The position numbers and the translations under genes were made by a program. Shown piece after piece: positions 40,074 through 50,607 of a stretch of 64,000 nt of DNA. Under the pieces are notes generated by a model that did not search any database, was not told where the DNA came from, and saw only the letters and a program-made list of their open reading frames with translations. Source of the stretch: Aurantibacter crassamenti (lineage in GTDB: Bacteria; Bacteroidota; Bacteroidia; Flavobacteriales; Flavobacteriaceae); contig NZ_JAFBGM010000002.1 in assembly GCF_016811105.1 (NCBI RefSeq), positions 868,001-932,000 of the forward strand, in the 5' to 3' direction. The number at the start of each line of letters is the position of its first letter. Position 1 is the first letter of the stretch.

Positions 40074-43000
40074 CTAATTTGATTTAACCTCGGTTGGGAG
40101 AATTCCAAAATGTGATTTGAAACATTTCGTAAAATAGGAAGGTGAAGAAAAACCAACCTTATAACCGATTTCACTAATTGATTCATCACTACTTTCAATC
40201 ATTTGTTTCGCCTTTTCTAGCCGAATCTTTCGTATGAATTCGTTTGCCGTCATACCCGTCATCGCTTTAATTTTACGATAGAGTTGGCTTCTACTTAAAT
40301 GCATATCATCGGCTAACAATTCTACATTTAAATCAGCGTCACCAATATTTTTATTGATATAATCAAGCACTTTTTTGACAAATGATTTATCTAGGGCATT
40401 AATCTTTTCTGGTAGAGAAAAATTATTAACGTCCTTAAAAAACCGGGACAACATCAGCTGCCGCGTTGCTATAAGTCGTTTCAAATATGACCGTAAAACT
40501 TTCATTTCAAAAGGCTTAACGAGGTAAGCATCTGCACCAGAGTCAATACCACGTACACGATCATCACTCATAGCTTTCGCAGTGAGCATCAAAACAGGAA
40601 TATGACTTGTTTTAATATCTTGTTTAATAAGGGTACAAAACTCAAAGCCATCCATTTCGGGCATGATTACATCAGAAATGATAAGATCAGGTATTCCGCT
40701 ATTAGCTAATTGTATACCCTTTTTTCCATTTTCAGCCTCAATAATTCTATAGTCATTTTCAAGTTCACCTTTTAAATAAGTTCTTAACCCTACATTATCT
40801 TCAACAATTAGCAGTGTCTTTTTAACGTCATTTGTTACTTCATTTTCAACAATTTCGGTTATTACAACCTCAGTTTCATTTAATGTGATTTTATTCTCAA
40901 CCGTCTTATCTTCAATTAATTCCGTTTTACTAGTTAAAATCAACTCTGATTCTTTAAGATGTTCATTTCCAAAAGGTAAAAACACCCTGAACTTAGTACC
41001 TTCATCTACCTTACTTTCCACCTCAATTTTACCCTTATGTAGACTAACGAAACTTTGAACAACTTCTAGACCTATACCTGTTCCTGATCCCCCATAGTAT
41101 TGCTGGTTTCTATCTGCTGATCTGTAAAATCGTTCAAAAATATGTTCTAAATCTGCTTTGTTAATACCTGAACCAGAATCTTCTATCACAATTTCAAGCG
41201 TAGGCACTTTATTTTTTTCGTCTATCATCGGAAGTAGTACCGAATCTTTGCAATTATATACTCCAATAGTAATCACACCATTTTCAGGAGTGGCTTTAAA
41301 GGCATTTGATAATATATTGAATATGATTTTTTCTAACATTCCCGGGTCACCCCATATATGCAAGGGTGTACCATCTGTTTCAACAGAGAATAATATGTTT
41401 TTTTCAGCTGCTTCCTCTTCAAAATAAGCTGAAATTTCTTGTACGAAAGAAATGACATTTATTTCGGAGGCATTTAATGTCATTTTATTTAGGTGCAGTT
41501 TTCTAAAATCCATCAACTCATCAATTAATCGAGTAAGTCGATTCGCATTCTTTAGAATAATACGATGCTTTTCTTTAACGCTGTCGTTTAATTGAATACG
41601 ATTATTTTCAATTATATCACGCAATGGATTTAATATTAACGTTAGCGGTGTTCTGAACTCATGTGAAATATTTGTAAAAAATTGTATTTTTCTTTCATTT
41701 AGAATTTCTTCTTGAACACGCTGATCTCTCTCAAATTTTATTAATCTTTTCTCATGAGCTCGTTGACTTAAATACCGAGCGATAATATAAGTTAACAATA
41801 GAATTAAAAGTACGTACGTGAAAATAGCACCATTGGTACTCCACCAAGGAGCAAGCACTGTAATCTTCATCGAAATTGGCGATTCATTCCATACCCCATC
41901 ATTGTTAGCGGCTTTGACTTTAAAAATATAATCACCTGGAGAAAGATTGGTATACGTTGCGCTTCTTGTATTACCGACGTAGTTCCATGAATTTTCGAAA
42001 CCTTCAAGATAATAAGCGTATTGATTATTCTGAGGTCTTGTATAATTAATACCTGCAAATTCTAATGTAAATACAGATTCAAAATGTTTAAATGTAACAT
42101 GTTCAGTCTCAGAAATAACTTTTTCTAAAGGAGAGTCTTTTGTATCTAAAGCAACAGATTTATTGAAAATTTTTAAATCTGTAAAATAAAGTGAGGGTTC
42201 GCTTTTATTAAATAGTATTTCATTAGGATTAAAATAATTAATGCCCTCATAATTGCCAAAATATAAAACACCATCTTTTGCCTTAAAAACTGAATTGTAA
42301 TTAAAATTATTAGCTAGTAATCCGTCAGATGTATTAAAATGAGAAAAACCACCGGTGACTATATCAAGTTTTGAAATACCATGATCACCCCCTAACCATA
42401 TGTCACCGTTGTTGTCTTCTATTATTGAAGCAACGGTTTCTTGAACCAAACCGTTTGATTTATTAAACCAAGTATATGAATTCTCAATTGGGTCATGCTT
42501 ACAAAGTCCGCCACCATCTGTTCCCAACCAAATATTGTGTTTTTCATCTTCAAACAATGAAATAATATTAATCGAACTTATATTATCACCTAATGGTTTG
42601 AACATATCATCATTAAGCGATTTTAAATGATAAGTACCATTTTTAGTGTTCATTTCAAACAGGCCTTTTGTTGTTCCAAGCCAAACAACATCTTTGTTGA
42701 CTGCATGTATATCACGTATATTTCCTGTATCTAAACCAACTTCTGTGAAAGGCGAGCTCTTATGATGCGTAACCTCTATGGTGTTAGGATCAACGGAATA
42801 TAAGCCATTGAAATAAGTGCCAATCCAAATTGTTCCATTAAAATCTTCAGCAAAACTTGTGATCCTATTTAAAGGGAATTTAGAATTTGCTTTTAACTGT
42901 TTAATTGATAAAAAAGATTTTCCGTTCTTGGGTAAAAAGAAAATTCCTGAATTCCATGTGCCCACCCAAAGATTTTCTTTACTATCTGTAAAAACATCGA

Positions 43001-44258
43001 CTACATCAATAATATTACTTAGTCCTGAAATCACATTATTATTAGAATCTACTAGATGCGTGACTTTTTTTGTTTTAATATTATAAATATCTACACCACC
43101 ACCGTCAATGCCCAGCCATAATTCGTCCTCATTATTTTGCGCAATTCCCATTACAGAAGAATATTTTAGGGAATTTTTCATGTTTGACAAACTTGCTATA
43201 TCTTTAAATTTGTCATAATACTTATCATAAATTGCAACGCCCTTATTATAAGAGCCCATCCAAATTCGTTCTTTGTCATCTATAAAAAGTGACCATACTG
43301 AATTTGATTTAATACCGAGTTTATCTTGATTGTCTTGTCTATAATTATGAATAAGATCTCCGTCAGAATTAAGCACAAAAAGTCCATCGTTTTCAGTTCC
43401 GCACAAAATGTTTCCGTCGGGTGCTTGAATCAAAGACAACACCCTTTTATCTGACAGCTCAAACTTGTGTAATGTACTGTAACCATTATTCTGTTCGACT
43501 ATTTTAATCATGCCATTATAAAACGTGCCAGCCCAAATATTATCATCTTTATCTTTTATTAATGATTGAACACCTTCTGAGATATTACGAGGACCTTCAA
43601 CAGTAATAAAATTTGCTAATTTAATTGGTAAGTTGTCATTTTCATACGTAAAAAGGCCCCCACTTGTACCAATTAATAAATGACCTTCTTTGTCTTTGAT
43701 TATCGTATTGATTAACAAATCAGAATACTTAAAAGGTGTTTCGAAGGCAATTCGTTTGCTCTGTAAGTTTTGAGTATCTAATTTGAAAAGTCCATAATTG
43801 TGAGTACCTATTAACAACTGGCCATTATCATTTTCAGTAATAGCATATACTGGTAATAAAACGTCTTTTACCAAAGTTTCTTCAACAAGATTTATTTCTA
43901 TAAACCGATTATGTTCTTCGTCAAATAAATTCAATCCTGTTTCAGTACCTACCCATAATCTGTTTGAACTATCTAGGTACATTGAATAAATTAATGAACT
44001 ATTTATAGAGGTTGAATCATTTCCTATTTGTTTATAAACCTCGTTCTCTATTCCGTTGTATTTATATAAACCACCACCATTAGTACCCATCCAAATCAAA
44101 CCTTTTTTGTCTTGAACAATACTAGTAACAGCACGCTGTGTAGCTGCATTTTCGATATTTACAAAAGTATATTTCTCATCGTTGCTTTGCGATGCTACAT
44201 AGTTTGTATAGAAGAAAATGAGAAGAATGGATATCTTAAAAAGCGCTCTAAATTTCAT
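40074..44258 (-). CDS. Hybrid two-component system sensor/regulator (HTCS), xylan type
   Basis: A 1394-residue one-protein two-component system. In order: a signal peptide; about 14 Reg_prop propeller repeats (residues ~30-720, for example GLIWMGTNGGGLYKYNG, NIWLGTDGGGLC); a Y_Y_Y domain (about 730-800); a membrane segment (about 810-832); HisKA with HEFRTPLT (near 860); HATPase (GGSGTGIGLEVV, near 1055); a receiver domain (IISDVIMPEMDGFEF, phospho-Asp near 1198); and an AraC-type HTH_18 domain (about 1290-1394). The periplasmic propellers of such proteins bind oligosaccharides and switch on the adjacent polysaccharide genes. Here the targets are GH10, the symporter and GH43, as with XynR of Prevotella. 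Confidence 0.93.
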   Translation of the reverse strand: MKFRALFKISILLIFFYTNYVASQSNDEKYTFVNIENAATQRAVTSIVQDKKGLIWMGTNGGGLYKYNGIENEVYKQIGNDSTSINSSLIYSMYLDSSNRLWVGTETGLNLFDEEHNRFIEINLVEETLVKDVLLPVYAITENDNGQLLIGTHNYGLFKLDTQNLQSKRIAFETPFKYSDLLINTIIKDKEGHLLIGTSGGLFTYENDNLPIKLANFITVEGPRNISEGVQSLIKDKDDNIWAGTFYNGMIKIVEQNNGYSTLHKFELSDKRVLSLIQAPDGNILCGTENDGLFVLNSDGDLIHNYRQDNQDKLGIKSNSVWSLFIDDKERIWMGSYNKGVAIYDKYYDKFKDIASLSNMKNSLKYSSVMGIAQNNEDELWLGIDGGGVDIYNIKTKKVTHLVDSNNNVISGLSNIIDVVDVFTDSKENLWVGTWNSGIFFLPKNGKSFLSIKQLKANSKFPLNRITSFAEDFNGTIWIGTYFNGLYSVDPNTIEVTHHKSSPFTEVGLDTGNIRDIHAVNKDVVWLGTTKGLFEMNTKNGTYHLKSLNDDMFKPLGDNISSINIISLFEDEKHNIWLGTDGGGLCKHDPIENSYTWFNKSNGLVQETVASIIEDNNGDIWLGGDHGISKLDIVTGGFSHFNTSDGLLANNFNYNSVFKAKDGVLYFGNYEGINYFNPNEILFNKSEPSLYFTDLKIFNKSVALDTKDSPLEKVISETEHVTFKHFESVFTLEFAGINYTRPQNNQYAYYLEGFENSWNYVGNTRSATYTNLSPGDYIFKVKAANNDGVWNESPISMKITVLAPWWSTNGAIFTYVLLILLLTYIIARYLSQRAHEKRLIKFERDQRVQEEILNERKIQFFTNISHEFRTPLTLILNPLRDIIENNRIQLNDSVKEKHRIILKNANRLTRLIDELMDFRKLHLNKMTLNASEINVISFVQEISAYFEEEAAEKNILFSVETDGTPLHIWGDPGMLEKIIFNILSNAFKATPENGVITIGVYNCKDSVLLPMIDEKNKVPTLEIVIEDSGSGINKADLEHIFERFYRSADRNQQYYGGSGTGIGLEVVQSFVSLHKGKIEVESKVDEGTKFRVFLPFGNEHLKESELILTSKTELIEDKTVENKITLNETEVVITEIVENEVTNDVKKTLLIVEDNVGLRTYLKGELENDYRIIEAENGKKGIQLANSGIPDLIISDVIMPEMDGFEFCTLIKQDIKTSHIPVLMLTAKAMSDDRVRGIDSGADAYLVKPFEMKVLRSYLKRLIATRQLMLSRFFKDVNNFSLPEKINALDKSFVKKVLDYINKNIGDADLNVELLADDMHLSRSQLYRKIKAMTGMTANEFIRKIRLEKAKQMIESSDESISEIGYKVGFSSPSYFTKCFKSHFGILPTEVKSN

Positions 44259-44444
44259 TTATATTTCAAATTACTTTGAGCTAATATAAACCCTTTATTT
44301 AAACCATAAAGTACAACTTTAGAAGATATAGCCTAAATGCTATTTTTGAAAAAACAAAAAAATACTGCACTAGTTAACAAAACGAGTCTTAAATTTTAAT
44401 GAAATACTTATTAAATAAGTACTGGCGTTAAAGAGATTGTGACA

Positions 44445-45957
44445 CTATGCTTTTAACCCTTTAAATTGACCATCAGCTTTAGTAAAAACATATAATATAC
44501 CTTTCGAATCCAAACTGAATTTCAAATCAACACGATTACTTTTAGTTAATATATATAAATCTGTAATTTTATTAATAACCATAACATCCAATTCTTGAAT
44601 ACTAGAATTTAAAGGGTTATTAATATCAGCAATAATTATTCGACCTGCAGGAATATCACCAAAAATATACTTATCCTTCAACTCTTTATTGTTTGCTATA
44701 TACCCACCGAAAATTGCTGATCCTTCATCGTAATCATACTCGATTATAGGATAGGTGATTCCAAAATCAGTATCATTCTCAGGTAATGGATAAACTACAT
44801 CCAAATTCGCCGCCGGTTCTAGAACAAAACTACCTTCACAAATCGGCCAGCCATAAAACCGCCAGTTTCTACCAAGTTTATCTCTGCAATATTCGTTTGC
44901 CCCAAATCAGAAGATAAAAGTCTCCCATAATAATCCCATGCCAGTCTGTTTGGATTTCTAAAACCATACGCCCATATTTCGCCCATTTTATTTGGGGAAT
45001 TAATAAAAGGATTATCAACAGGAATACCATATTTAGTGTTTTCACTATTATTACCCAATGGATCTACGCGTATTATAGTACTCCAAAAAAATTCCAGGTT
45101 GGTCAACAACTTGTGGGTAGCCTAACTGAACTGCAGCACCATCGCCAATACACATATAAAGCTTACCAAAATCAATATCGCCCATTTCCACTCTTGGATT
45201 AAAAGCGATTTCTTGAACTCCATGACCTTCAGTTACAAAATCAATCCGCATTATTTCTCTACTACTACCTACAAAAACTAATGCATTTTTATCAGAAACG
45301 TGCCATTCTGTTAAAACATATTGCACTTTGGCTTTTATATCTTCTGGCAATTGAAAATCAGCGATTTTCTCTGCTGGCAATTCGGTATGTGTTGCATAAA
45401 ATAGTCCATTATTCATATAATCAGGATGAAAGGCGGAACTTCAGAAACCAGAACCTATGCCTACTTTTTGATAAAAATATAGGATACTTTTCTTCGAGAT
45501 TCATATATAATGTAATCCTACCATTTGTAATTTCATACATGTATCCCCTAAGGTCATTCATAAAAAATCTGCCAGAGCTATTTTAATAGCCCATTTTATT
45601 GATACGGGTTAGGGGGAAGTCTGTACTAGTTGCTGGTACTTGTGTTATAAACTCTAAATTCATTGACATTCCTGAAGCAGTAATTTTTTCGGGAATTGGG
45701 TTTTTAAGACCGTTTGCAGAGTCGGTAATAAAACTTTTTAACCATTTAGTTGTTACCGTTCTTGATACCCCACTTAAATTAGGGCCAATAACTTTACTTT
45801 TAAAAGAATGACAACTACTACAATGACTATTAAATATCTTAAAACCATTAGTTATGTTATCTACATTTGTAATTATGTCGTTGCCGTAATTAGTAGGTTT
45901 TTTGATTGGCAATCCATAATAATTATCAATAATAATGATACTGATAATTATTTTCAT
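44445..45957 (-). pseudogene. Decayed cytochrome c-PQQ-dependent sugar dehydrogenase gene
   Basis: Read on the minus strand, an N-terminal cytochrome c part (CSSCH, in NSHCSSCHSFKSK) is followed by a glucose/sorbosone-dehydrogenase-like domain (NDLRGYMYEI, GSGF, SSAFHPDYMNNGLFYATHTE, LGYPQVVDQPG, EIWAYGFRNPNRLAWD, FYGWPICEGSFVLEP, IFGDIPAGRI). It is broken by at least five lesions: stop TAA at 45583-45585, a frameshift near 45460-45470, stop TGA at 45441-45443, a frameshift in a homopolymer at 45085-45091, and a frameshift near 44858-44863. Restoring the frame at each gives continuous family sequence. It lies 12 bases after DUF1593 at the end of the catabolic operon and has lost function. Flanking genes are intact, so sequencing error is an unlikely explanation. 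Confidence 0.88.
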
Positions 45958-45969
45958 TCTTAAATTCAG

Positions 45970-47484
45970 TTATTCTCCTGTAAGTATCACTCTTTGATAT
46001 CTTGTTAAATTTGGAAATTGAGAATCAGTTACCTCCAAGATTACATGCACAGTTTCTCCTTTTTTCAAATCTTCACCAAAAGTGATTTTGGTCTTTGATT
46101 TATTAGGTTTTGATATTTTAACTAAACCTGAATAAGTGCCAGGTTCTAGATATTGCCACCACTTATAAGTAATTTTATCGCCATCTGGATCAGAAGCCAA
46201 ACTTTTTAATTTTATAGTTTTTCCTGAAGGAACAATTAATTGATTCCCCTGCTCTATTTTTACTTCTGGTGGGTGATTTGCATCTGCATAATTTTTAATA
46301 CACCAATCAGCTCTTGCTGCAAAATCTAATTGTAATGCTTTCATCCAACGACTTTGCGGATAAGCCAAATCTAATTTTTTAGTATATGGATTATAGTCAA
46401 AAACCTTATTATTGTCTTCCCAACGATTCGGATGTATTTTAGACTGTTCTAATCTTCCTCCCCACCCACCATTACTAGGGTTTTTCAAATTATCTAACCC
46501 TACCTCTATTAAGTGTAAAAATGCAGGAGAATCACCTTCTGAGATAAAATCATATTTTTCAAAATCACCCCAAAAAGTATTTTTCATTTTAGTAGTATCA
46601 CCATGGGTATGAGTTTCATCTCCTTCAAGTTTTTGTCCATCACCATATGCATAATACATTTTAGTCAACGGCCCATGATTATTAATAATATGTTCATCCA
46701 TAAAATCACCTTCTAAGAAAGGATGAAAATCTTTAGGCACCTCTTTTTTCCAATTATAGGCAACCGACCAAAATTGATTGAGATTATTAAGTATTTTAAT
46801 GTTAGGCCATTTTTTACTAATATACTTTTCTAAAGTAATGTCTTGATCCAAAATATTATAAATAATAGTTTTCTCACTAACACTTTTATGGATTTTTTGC
46901 CAGGAAGGCGAATCTGAAAATTCTTCTTCAATTGAAAACAAAGCCCTTGCAATTGTATTATTCCCACCCCAAGCTTGCAAATAAATTGGCTCATTATTAT
47001 TATTTAAAAGTATAGATTTAATAAAATCAGAACCTTCAGTATCTTTTGACATTTCACCTTCAAAATCGATATTACCAACTTTCACAATACTCTTCAAATA
47101 CTCAGCAGTAGGATAGCCTTCCGCATTCTCAGATAACTTCGGATAGACTTTATCATAAGCATCTAAAAGAGGAAACATCCATTCGGTACCAACCCACCTT
47201 AAATTTGTTCGTTCACCGTACATTTCTTTAGTCATTTCCATTTCTGAAATAAACGTTGTACCCTTACCATCACCTTTCCAATGCCACATAGAACTACTAA
47301 TAACCAAGCCTTCAATTTGCAATTCATTAGCATATAAAAGCATGCGAATAAAAGAATCTACATCATCAATTTCACCATCTGTTGTTATTATGGTTCTTGG
47401 TTTACTAAAATTATCTTGTGCCCGTGATAAATTAGTAGACATCAAAAAAATCATAAAAAGTATAGTAAAGGCATTTCTTTTCAT
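45970..47484 (-). CDS. DUF1593 / Sde182-type protein with nucleoside-hydrolase-like domain
   Basis: A 504-residue exported protein (signal peptide ending near SRAQ). The N-terminal domain has TDGEIDDVDSFIRMLLYANELQIEGLV, close to the DTDxxxDD metal/ribose site of nucleoside hydrolases (here TDGEIDD), and the C-terminal ~100 residues form an Ig-like domain with DPDGDKITYKWW and GLVKISKPNKS. These are marks of the DUF1593 (Sde182) family, linked to polysaccharide or glycoside use. The frame extends to a GTG at 47493; the ATG at 47484 is preferred because it starts a normal signal peptide. It starts 10 bases after the PVC-type cytochrome gene. Its substrate is unknown. Confidence 0.82.
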   Translation of the reverse strand: MKRNAFTILFMIFLMSTNLSRAQDNFSKPRTIITTDGEIDDVDSFIRMLLYANELQIEGLVISSSMWHWKGDGKGTTFISEMEMTKEMYGERTNLRWVGTEWMFPLLDAYDKVYPKLSENAEGYPTAEYLKSIVKVGNIDFEGEMSKDTEGSDFIKSILLNNNNEPIYLQAWGGNNTIARALFSIEEEFSDSPSWQKIHKSVSEKTIIYNILDQDITLEKYISKKWPNIKILNNLNQFWSVAYNWKKEVPKDFHPFLEGDFMDEHIINNHGPLTKMYYAYGDGQKLEGDETHTHGDTTKMKNTFWGDFEKYDFISEGDSPAFLHLIEVGLDNLKNPSNGGWGGRLEQSKIHPNRWEDNNKVFDYNPYTKKLDLAYPQSRWMKALQLDFAARADWCIKNYADANHPPEVKIEQGNQLIVPSGKTIKLKSLASDPDGDKITYKWWQYLEPGTYSGLVKISKPNKSKTKITFGEDLKKGETVHVILEVTDSQFPNLTRYQRVILTGE

Positions 47485-47494
47485 AAATGGCACT

Positions 47495-50400
47495 TTAATT
47501 CTTTGAAATATATGCGAACAAGTCTCGTAGCTCTTGATCAGTCATATTATCAACTAGGCGCTCTGGCATTATTGATAATTCATTAGGACTCATTTCTTCA
47601 ATTTGATTGGTTGCAAAAGTCGATAATTCACCACCAAATGATTTTAAAGTTATTGCCTTATTACTTTTTTCAACCAACGTACCTGTGACCGTTCGGCCAT
47701 CTTTTAATTTAATCTGATAATTTACATAACCTTCTCTAATATCCGCACTAGGATCTACAACATTGAAAACCATATATTTTTTATTGTTTCTATCATAGCC
47801 TGTTAAATCTGGGCCTATTTCACCACCTTCATCAAATAGTTTATGACACATTGCACATGTATTAGTATAAAGGGCTTTACCATTAATTTCATTTCCTTGG
47901 CCATTATTGAGAATAGTAAGTATTTCCGCCATACGTTTATTTTTATCCTCTGAAGATGCAGGACCTACATTTGGCCATAAACTCTTAATAGTTTTTGCAA
48001 TTGTTGTATCATTTAAAAGTAACATTTGACGTACTAATTGTTCGGGTACGTCTTCAACAGGCACCTTCTTTTTCACCTCTATTAAGTGCAGAAAGTTTTT
48101 AGCCCACGAAGCGCGACTAGCGAATAAATATAAAGCCTCAGTTTTTAATGATTCATCACTTCTTAAATCTATGGGGTAAATATCAAGTACTTGCGCGCTA
48201 ATTTCAGGGTCATTAAAATTCGTTAATGCTTTTAAACATGCCGCTCTAATTGAAACACGATAGCTTCTATCGCGCATGGTATTTAAAAATACAGAAACTG
48301 ATTTTTCAATTTTTGAATCACCAATAAGTTTTATGTATGCTAATCTATTCTCAACATCTTCATTTTTATTAGCTATTATTTTTAATGCATTGTCAATAGC
48401 TATTTGCTTCTTTTGACTTATATCGAAACTCAAGGGAGCATTGCCAAACATACCAACATAGGGCTGAATTGCGTTTATTAAATGTTCGGGCAACGAAGAC
48501 ATATCTTTACCCAACATGCCCTCTTGTAGACCCGTCCATAAAGGTTTAGCTTGTTTTTTTGAGGGTAAATTTTTAAATAAAAAAGTAGCAGCTTCTAAAT
48601 CTTCATTAGTACCCTCTAAAATTAATCTTCGCATTAAGCGCTCTAGAATATAATTTTGAACAATTGGCTTAGACCATAGGCGTGAATCACTAAAAAGCTC
48701 AATAATATCTTTTTGATTGTTTTCAAATTTAGACTCAAGTGCCCACCATAATAACATAGGAATATCTGGATCCAAGTTATCTTTTTGATTACCTAACAAT
48801 TCTTTAATAATAGGAAGGGATATCATAACAGGAAGTCTTTTAGCAGAAGTGGCCAATTGACTTCTTACCTCAACATTTGGCTCATTTTTAGCCATTTGCA
48901 GCATTTGTTTTCCGATTACATCTGAAGTATTTTTAGAATCGCCAATCAATCTAACCGCCCACATTCTCACAAAAGGATCTTTATGAGCAAGACAAGTACT
49001 TGCTACTTGTTCATCAAAATAACCACTCACATTTATGGCCCATAGTGCCTCAAGAGCAGTCTGTGGATTAGTAGAATCTAATAAAGATTTAAGTTTAGAA
49101 ACTACCGAAGCATTTTTACGATCACCAAATTGCCGTTGTGCTTGTTGCCTAAACCACTTATTTTTATTTGATAAGAGTTCAATAAGCTGCTCATTAGAAT
49201 AGGTACTTATATCAAAACTTTGAAGGCCTTTTTTGTTTTCTCCTTGAATACGGTATACTCGGCCAGTTGACTTATCCCAAGTATCTCTTGGATCAACATG
49301 GGACAATCTGCTGTCATACCAATCAGCCATATAAACGCCACCATCAGGCCCAGTTTTAATATCTACTGGTCTAAACCATTGATCTTCTGTTTCTAAAACT
49401 CTTTCTATATCATGGGTCATAAAGGTTGACCCATCATGCTCAATACTACTTAATTGTACATAATTTTGAAGTGAGTTAAGTGAAAATACTTTGTCATTAT
49501 ACTTTTCTGGTAGCGAGCCACCTTCATATTTTATCCAAGCATGGGTAAACCGAATTTCTTCTCCGGTCATTTTCATGTCACTCAAAGTACCAAAAGCATA
49601 GGGATTTGTTAAATCTCCGTGTTTACCCCAATTTTTTCCATAATAGGCACCTTGTTTAAAATACATACCACGAGTTACACCATTATGACCAGAGAAAATT
49701 CGTCCTTTTTCATCCATTTCGACATGCCACGTATTTCCCCCACCTTCCGCAAAAACCTCAAACACTTCTGTTTCAGGGTGATAACGCCAAATGGCCTGTC
49801 CTTGAAAAAACACATTCTTAGAATTTTTAGAATTAATATTGTTTGTTACAGTACTACCCGTTGCACCATATAGCCATCCATCAGGACCCCAACGTAGACT
49901 ATTCGCAACAGCATGTGTATCTTCTAGTCCGAAACCATCTAAATGAACTTTCGGATTTCCGTCAGGTAAACCATCACCTTCTGCATCTGGATACGCTAAC
50001 AAATAAGGTGGATTTAAAACCCAAATTTTCCCTCTACCAAAGGTTACACTAGTTGCTATATTCAAATCTGAAATAGCATTTGTCTCTTTATCATAAAAAC
50101 CATCTCCATCTGTATCTTCGAAAAAGGAAATTTTATCAGCACCTGCTACACCAGTTGGTGGTGGTAATGGCACGGTATCATATTTAACTCTTAAATAGTT
50201 ATCCATTCCCATAACTTTTAAACCTTTTGGATATGGATATTGCGTGTATTGCACTACCCAGAGTCTACCTCTATGATCAAAGTTTAATTCTACAGGTTGA
50301 TTAATTTGTGGTTCCGACAAAACTAAGTCTAGCTTTAGATCTGATAAAAGTTTAAAATTATTCAATGCTGTTAGCGGCGGTGTAGGATCTGAATCATCAG

Positions 50401-50599
50401 AGAGTGCACCTACACCTTCAAAATTTTTCATATACTCAACCAATGACTCGTCGACGGCTACTCCTTCATTTACTTCGATTTTTTTGATGTCATTTTTACA
50501 AGCCGTTATTAATAAAAATGTACCTATTATAAGAAGTCCTAGTATGAAATTTGGTTTGTTCAATGTAATATCTTTTAAGCTAGTTTTAATCTTAATCAT
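47495..50599 (-). CDS. PVC-type membrane-bound dehydrogenase with HEAT repeats and c-type heme domain
   Basis: A 1034-residue lipoprotein (LLITAC, Cys34). The first part (about 80-450) is the propeller of the putative membrane-bound dehydrogenase family common in Planctomycetes and Verrucomicrobia (VEMDEKGRIFSGHNGV, KTGPDGGVYMADWYDSR). HEAT-like repeats follow (about 470-880), and a C-terminal heme domain starts with CAMCH (near residue 907) and contains GPDLTGYDRN and VDPSADIREGYVNY. This resembles the TIGR02604/TIGR02603 arrangement. It probably oxidises a sugar or alcohol on the cell surface or in the periplasm and passes electrons to cytochromes. It lies 8 bases after the Gfo/Idh/MocA gene. 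The decayed PQQ dehydrogenase of the same operon would have been a second such enzyme. Confidence 0.85.
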   Translation of the reverse strand: MIKIKTSLKDITLNKPNFILGLLIIGTFLLITACKNDIKKIEVNEGVAVDESLVEYMKNFEGVGALSDDSDPTPPLTALNNFKLLSDLKLDLVLSEPQINQPVELNFDHRGRLWVVQYTQYPYPKGLKVMGMDNYLRVKYDTVPLPPPTGVAGADKISFFEDTDGDGFYDKETNAISDLNIATSVTFGRGKIWVLNPPYLLAYPDAEGDGLPDGNPKVHLDGFGLEDTHAVANSLRWGPDGWLYGATGSTVTNNINSKNSKNVFFQGQAIWRYHPETEVFEVFAEGGGNTWHVEMDEKGRIFSGHNGVTRGMYFKQGAYYGKNWGKHGDLTNPYAFGTLSDMKMTGEEIRFTHAWIKYEGGSLPEKYNDKVFSLNSLQNYVQLSSIEHDGSTFMTHDIERVLETEDQWFRPVDIKTGPDGGVYMADWYDSRLSHVDPRDTWDKSTGRVYRIQGENKKGLQSFDISTYSNEQLIELLSNKNKWFRQQAQRQFGDRKNASVVSKLKSLLDSTNPQTALEALWAINVSGYFDEQVASTCLAHKDPFVRMWAVRLIGDSKNTSDVIGKQMLQMAKNEPNVEVRSQLATSAKRLPVMISLPIIKELLGNQKDNLDPDIPMLLWWALESKFENNQKDIIELFSDSRLWSKPIVQNYILERLMRRLILEGTNEDLEAATFLFKNLPSKKQAKPLWTGLQEGMLGKDMSSLPEHLINAIQPYVGMFGNAPLSFDISQKKQIAIDNALKIIANKNEDVENRLAYIKLIGDSKIEKSVSVFLNTMRDRSYRVSIRAACLKALTNFNDPEISAQVLDIYPIDLRSDESLKTEALYLFASRASWAKNFLHLIEVKKKVPVEDVPEQLVRQMLLLNDTTIAKTIKSLWPNVGPASSEDKNKRMAEILTILNNGQGNEINGKALYTNTCAMCHKLFDEGGEIGPDLTGYDRNNKKYMVFNVVDPSADIREGYVNYQIKLKDGRTVTGTLVEKSNKAITLKSFGGELSTFATNQIEEMSPNELSIMPERLVDNMTDQELRDLFAYISKN

Positions 50600-50607
50600 A
50601 TGAAGTT

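Noticed and set aside
41811-41820. TACGTACGTG inside the hybrid regulator gene as another regulator site
   Set aside because: Only the short core matches, within a coding region; similar cores occur in other genes (for example 32845 and 60490), as expected by chance.
44445-45957. Four separate small genes instead of one pseudogene
   Set aside because: Each fragment matches a successive part of one cytochrome c-sugar dehydrogenase family protein, and translation across the breaks gives continuous family sequence.
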